64,000 nt of DNA from Diatrype stigma (lineage: Eukaryota; Ascomycota; Sordariomycetes; Xylariales; Diatrypaceae): NCBI GenBank assembly GCA_022225965.2, contig JAKJXP020000083.1, forward strand, positions 154,187-218,186, in the 5' to 3' direction. The notes beneath the pieces were generated by a model. It made no database searches. It had not been told where the DNA came from and saw nothing but the letters and a program-made list of their open reading frames with translations. Of this stretch, positions 60,372 to 64,000 are shown piece by piece. Each line of letters starts with the position of its first letter. Positions within the stretch are counted from its first letter, which is position 1. The translations under genes and the position numbers were made by a program.

Positions 60372-62135
60372 TTAGTGGGCATGGCCATGATCGTGGTCGT
60401 GGCTGTGGTTATGAGTACTGTGATCGTGGTCATGAGCACCATGATCGTGGGCAGTAGAACTTGACCTCCGGCTCGAGGTCGCTTTGGGGGCACAGCATCC
60501 CTGGGCAGCGCAGTCATCAACGCACTCTAGCAGGCAGGCTACGTCGCCCTCGTTTTTAGTTCCGCAGCGCGGCGTAGAGTGGCCGTCTAGGGTGAGGCTA
60601 CCGTCCTCGCTATGGTGGCAGCCCTCGTCCAGGCAGAACTCCGGCTGGATGGTGGCGCTGTGGATGCCGTAAGCGTGTAGGCACTTTCGGGCCTGCTTGG
60701 CGAGCTTCATGTACTTCTCTCCGCCCTCCTCGGTGATAGGGAAAGCGACCTGGATGTGCAGGGAGGCGACCAGCTTCGTGTCTGATAGCTGCCAGATATG
60801 AACGTGGTGGCAGCTGATGACGCCAGGGAGGTTCTGGATGTCTTCTTTGACCTCGGACAGCTCGAGATGGTCAGGAGTGGCCTGGAGAAGTACCTTCGAC
60901 GTCGCCCGGGTAAGGGGTATGGCGGACTTGAGAATGATCAGGGTGATGAAGAGCGAGACGGCAGGATCGGCGTATTGGCGTCCGGGCCAGGTAGTAAGCC
61001 ATATGATCAGAGCAGTGGCGATAACGCCAACGTTTCCTAAGGCATCACCCAGAACATGTAGAACCATCGCATTCATACCCATATCTCCGTGACTGTGTCC
61101 ATGGCCACCGCTCTTGCGTGATCCCGATGCCGGGTTGTTGTGGTTGTGCTCCCTGTGCACACCAGAATCACGCCTGGGGCGACGGGAGCTTCGGCGGCTG
61201 TGCGAATCATGCCCATGGGAAGAGTGAGACATAGTGCCATGGCCCCCAACATGCCCTCCCCGGCCGATCAAAGGCGCCCTCTCATCAACTGCAGACCCCT
61301 CTGCGTCGGCCTCAGAGCTCTCATCCGAGGCATCGTCACGAGTACGATCGATGATTTCCTGTCTTTGAATCGCCGGGTGAATACTGAGATCGTCGATACT
61401 GGTCAAACGGCTGTGCTTAACGCTGTTTGAGCGCCGACCTTCTCCTCGTGATGTAGAGCTCCTAGTGGTTGATTGACCGCGTTCCGGCTCGTTGAACTGT
61501 ATACGTCGGAGAGTCTCTGAGGAGGCGCTTGCGACTTGCGCTCTTGCCAATGCGACCTGTGGAAGGGCATCCATTGCTGGCCCGTTCTCGTCCACGATAG
61601 CGTTTAAGCCACGAGCCCTGCCCTCTTCGGCGGCGGCAATCGTATCTTGTTGACGGGGATGGTCGTGCACATGTTCGTCGCCATGTTCGTGGTCGTGATC
61701 GTGATCCTCTTCGCCAGGGCCGTGTGAGTGGCCGTGGCCCCCGAGAACTATGAATCCGACGAGGTTTGAGGCGAGGCCGCAGCAGCCGACAACGAGGATT
61801 AACTTCGGGTTCGTGACTTCTTGGGGCTCGATGAATCGTGTTAGGGCCTCGAGGATAATGGAGACGCATAGGGCTATGAGGAAGACGGCGTTGAAGAAGG
61901 CGCCGAGGATCTCGGCACGGACAAAGCCGTAGGAGTACTTGTCGGTGGTTTCTTGCTTTGCGACGTTGACGGCCCACAATCCGATAATCAAAGAAATGAT
62001 GTCGTTCAACATGTGGAAAGCATCGGCCATAAGCGCAAGCGAATGCACCATGAAACCGGATATCAACTCGACCAGGAAGAAGGCGATATCGATGGCTAGC
62101 ATAATGCTAATTCTAGTAGATTTGGACCAAGCCAT
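60372..62135 (-). CDS. Cation diffusion facilitator zinc transporter (Zrc1/Cot1 type)
   Basis: This is a single exon of 587 residues. Six membrane segments are visible: four before residue ~135 (starting ISIMLAIDIAFFLVELISGF) and two around HVLGDALGNVGVIATALIIW and VSLFITLIILKSAIPL. The metal site is complete: HMLND in segment 2 (His41, Asp45) and HVLGD in segment 5. The His/Asp pairing in segment 2 favours zinc over manganese. A long cytosolic loop between segments 4 and 5 is His-rich (GHGHSHGPGEEDHDHDHEHG) with a Ser/Arg-rich insert. The C-terminal cytoplasmic domain (VISCHHVHIWQLSDTKLVAS) is followed by a Cys-rich patch (LLECVDDCAAQGCCAP) and a second His/Asp tail. The family moves zinc into the vacuole in exchange for protons. 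Vacuolar location is inferred from Zrc1 similarity. Confidence 0.95.
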   Translation of the reverse strand: MAWSKSTRISIMLAIDIAFFLVELISGFMVHSLALMADAFHMLNDIISLIIGLWAVNVAKQETTDKYSYGFVRAEILGAFFNAVFLIALCVSIILEALTRFIEPQEVTNPKLILVVGCCGLASNLVGFIVLGGHGHSHGPGEEDHDHDHEHGDEHVHDHPRQQDTIAAAEEGRARGLNAIVDENGPAMDALPQVALARAQVASASSETLRRIQFNEPERGQSTTRSSTSRGEGRRSNSVKHSRLTSIDDLSIHPAIQRQEIIDRTRDDASDESSEADAEGSAVDERAPLIGRGGHVGGHGTMSHSSHGHDSHSRRSSRRPRRDSGVHREHNHNNPASGSRKSGGHGHSHGDMGMNAMVLHVLGDALGNVGVIATALIIWLTTWPGRQYADPAVSLFITLIILKSAIPLTRATSKVLLQATPDHLELSEVKEDIQNLPGVISCHHVHIWQLSDTKLVASLHIQVAFPITEEGGEKYMKLAKQARKCLHAYGIHSATIQPEFCLDEGCHHSEDGSLTLDGHSTPRCGTKNEGDVACLLECVDDCAAQGCCAPKATSSRRSSSTAHDHGAHDHDHSTHNHSHDHDHGHAH

Positions 62136-63358
62136 ATTGCCGGATTGTTGAGTATACTGTGACTAAGGTTTGCGACTAAGGTTGTGATGGATTCGTAGAT
62201 GCAAGTCCTGCGCGCAAGGCTTGGACTTGGAGACAGGCTCAGAGAGCCCGGTTCTTTTTTGTTTTTCTTTTGGCTTGTCGGCTTTTCGCGTTGGCTTAGG
62301 CAGCAGGTAAAGAAGGGGATCGAAATAAAGGAAGGGGCGAGGAAGAGAGAGAACGAGAAGTGCAACTACCAAGGTAGACAATGATTTATCAACCCAGGCC
62401 AGCCACGAGGTTCTTATCGAAGAAAATTATCGAGGGAAATTATCGAGAGAAAAAAGAAAAAAAGAAGATAGTTAAAAAGGATGGACGATGGCCTCCCTAG
62501 CTCAAACCTAGTTGCCGCCCTAAAGAATTAAGACTCAAGCTGCTAACAGAGGTGGAAGGGAGAAGGAGTGCAGGAGTTCTTGGATTCCTGTGAAGAGTTT
62601 TTGTAAAGTCGATGGCCAGGGCTTCAGGTAGTTTTGTTTCATCCCATGGGTGCGATGCGACCAGGAGATGGGAGACGCAAGTGAGGTAAGAATGAAGTAA
62701 TGATCTGCGATGTGCTACCTGAGGTCTACTACTATAGGTAGTATGTAATGGTTCGTAGGGCGTATACAGCTGTAAGTGCTGCTGCTGCCGTGCTGCGATT
62801 GTGTGCGATGACTGTGAACTGTGAACTGCTTACTTCGTACAGCCTATGCCAAACAATCATCACAGCACGCGAAGCTTGAAAGATGTGGAAGGTCTGTCTG
62901 GAAATGACAGAAGACGGTCTATCACCAACGCTCTGGTTAAAAACTAACTGCGCCACGGGCCATGGCACCACTGCAGGTGGCCAGCATCTACTAGGAATGC
63001 GGGATCAACTTTGTTACGGCTGACATTGACGTTGGGCCGGTCGGTGCTGGATCGGTGCAGATGATGTTATGCGGAGACCACTGACCACTAGGTCCAGAGG
63101 TGTCAGAGCCTGTAGTCAAGGCCTGCACGAAGTAGTCAGACGCCAACGCCAGTTGACATGCGCTACCATTTATACTACCTGGGCACTACTTACCGGTAGC
63201 TTCGGGATTTTTGGATTTTCTGCTTTGACACTTATACGCTAGCTGAAAAGAATCCAGGCCATACAGGATCTAGAAGTATGGACATTGGGAGTTCCTTCTC
63301 AAGAATCGTAGGGGTGTGAGGCAGCTAACACAGTGCACAAGGTACTGGAGTTATAGTA
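62136..63358. promoter_or_regulatory. Upstream region of the CDF transporter gene
   Basis: This 1.2 kb precedes the minus-strand CDF start and should hold its promoter. An AAATTATCGAG direct repeat lies near 62420-62450. I did not recognise a zinc-responsive element. No gene is supported. Confidence 0.4.
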
Positions 63359-63715
63359 CAGTAAAGTCTGGATATAACGAATACGCTAGAAAGCGAATTC
63401 TTTATATAACGAATTATTTTCGGGAACACACTGATTTTCTCATACATTTAACGAATTCTCTCTATATTGCGAACAACGAATATCGTGTCGCTTAGTAACC
63501 CATACAATTCGTTATATCGAGGGGCATAAATAGCGTATATGTCGGGATAATTTCATAAGTACGGACCACTTTTGGCCGCTTGGTGCATAAAACTTCCGGG
63601 ATATGTGCAATATATGTACATATACCCAGATATGCAACCCCTTTATAAAGCGAAACCTGGCTATAACGAACAGAAAGGGGGTAACCGACCCGTTCGTTAT
63701 AGCCAGACTTTACTG
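63359..63715. mobile_element. Pogo/Tc1-mariner-type MITE with TA target-site duplication
   Basis: A 357-bp non-coding element. The left end reads CAGTAAAGTCTGG then ATATAACGAA. The right end, read on the minus strand, is CAGTAAAGTCTGG then CTATAACGAA. The 23-bp terminal inverted repeats therefore differ at one position. The ends are flanked by TA at 63357-63358 and TA at 63716-63717, the duplication made by Tc1/mariner/pogo transposases. The CAGT start and TATAACGAA motif resemble pogo/Fot-family ends. Several TATAACGAA or AACGAATT copies recur inside, possible transposase-binding sites. No transposase frame is present, so it is a non-autonomous element mobilised in trans. It sits 1.2 kb upstream of the CDF transporter gene. 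Confidence 0.9.
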
Positions 63716-64000
63716 TACAGTCATGGCCAACTCGGAGTCTTAATCGGAATGGTGAGACCCAACAATTGCCGGACAAATCATTAGGTAATCAATTTCGGAG
63801 ATGACGGACCTACCTAATCGATCGATTAATCTGATCACCACCTGCAACTTGCATAAGGGATGCTTGCGATGTACCCGTTGGTCCATGCGGAAAATGGACA
63901 CCCTAAGCAGAGCTTAGTTGGTCATTAGTGCTGTAACCTCCCTAGTACTGTAACCAAACTACCTTTTTTTACGTTTTTATATATAACTTTATAGGTTTAA

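Noticed and set aside
63492..63784. Short open frames within the MITE
   Set aside because: They overlap the inverted-repeat element on both strands and carry no transposase motif.

Overview
The window looks like nuclear DNA from a filamentous ascomycete (Pezizomycotina, most likely a sordariomycete). The protein-coding genes carry short spliceosomal introns, mostly about 45-160 nt, with GTAAGT/GTGAGT-type donors and CTAAC-like branch sites. The families are characteristic: class II DAHP synthase, a 2EXR protein, a DUF5519/luciferase-domain protein, a hybrid histidine kinase with several PAS regions, and a fungal WLM/Wss1 protease. Intergenic DNA is strewn with TACCTAGGTA / GGTAGGTA-type words. 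There is no operon logic; genes sit in divergent, convergent and tandem pairs separated by 0.5-2 kb. I found no rRNA, tRNA or CRISPR array by eye.

Layout. 1-2127 (+) is the C-terminal part of a large Ser/Pro-rich nuclear protein, possibly Rif1-like. 4111-5367 (+) is a glucose-6-phosphate 1-epimerase. 6640-7133 (-) is a HYPK/NAC-type UBA protein. 7838-9643 (+) is a class II DAHP synthase, the entry step of the shikimate pathway. 10770-15145 (-) is a hybrid histidine kinase. 18924-20344 (-) is a Wss1-like DNA-protein crosslink protease. 21999-23967 (+) is a membrane-anchored alpha/beta-hydrolase-like protein. 24450-26246 (+) is a LigD 3'-phosphoesterase-like protein with a frame change near its middle. 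26851-27374 (-) is a small zinc-ribbon protein. 28531-29562 (+) is RNase P/MRP subunit Rpp1/p30. 30249-31446 (-) is a secreted Ser/Thr/Ala/Pro-rich protein. 33369-34226 (-) is a 2EXR protein. 35748-37057 (+) is a DUF5519 protein. 44225-46158 (+) is a caspase-fold protein lacking the catalytic dyad. 53692-57704 (+) is an AT-hook/BRCT protein. 60372-62135 (-) is a CDF zinc transporter.

The stretches 37.1-44.2 kb and 46.2-53.7 kb are gene-poor and isolate the pseudo-caspase gene. They hold simple tandem repeats, degenerate coding-like fragments, and a ricin-B-type lectin module (49.1-49.5 kb) that I could not assemble into an intact gene. At the right end, 63359-63715, is a 357-bp element with near-perfect 23-bp terminal inverted repeats and a TA target duplication: a pogo/Tc1-mariner-type MITE.

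The most unusual items are the pseudo-caspase with an N-terminal Cys/His motif, the LigD-PE gene with its broken frame and a start-overlapping upstream ORF, the pogo-like MITE, and the lectin relic. A loose theme is that four genes with likely genome-maintenance roles (Rif1-like, Wss1, LigD-PE, BRCT/AT-hook) lie within 58 kb. Nothing in the sequence shows that they are co-regulated.
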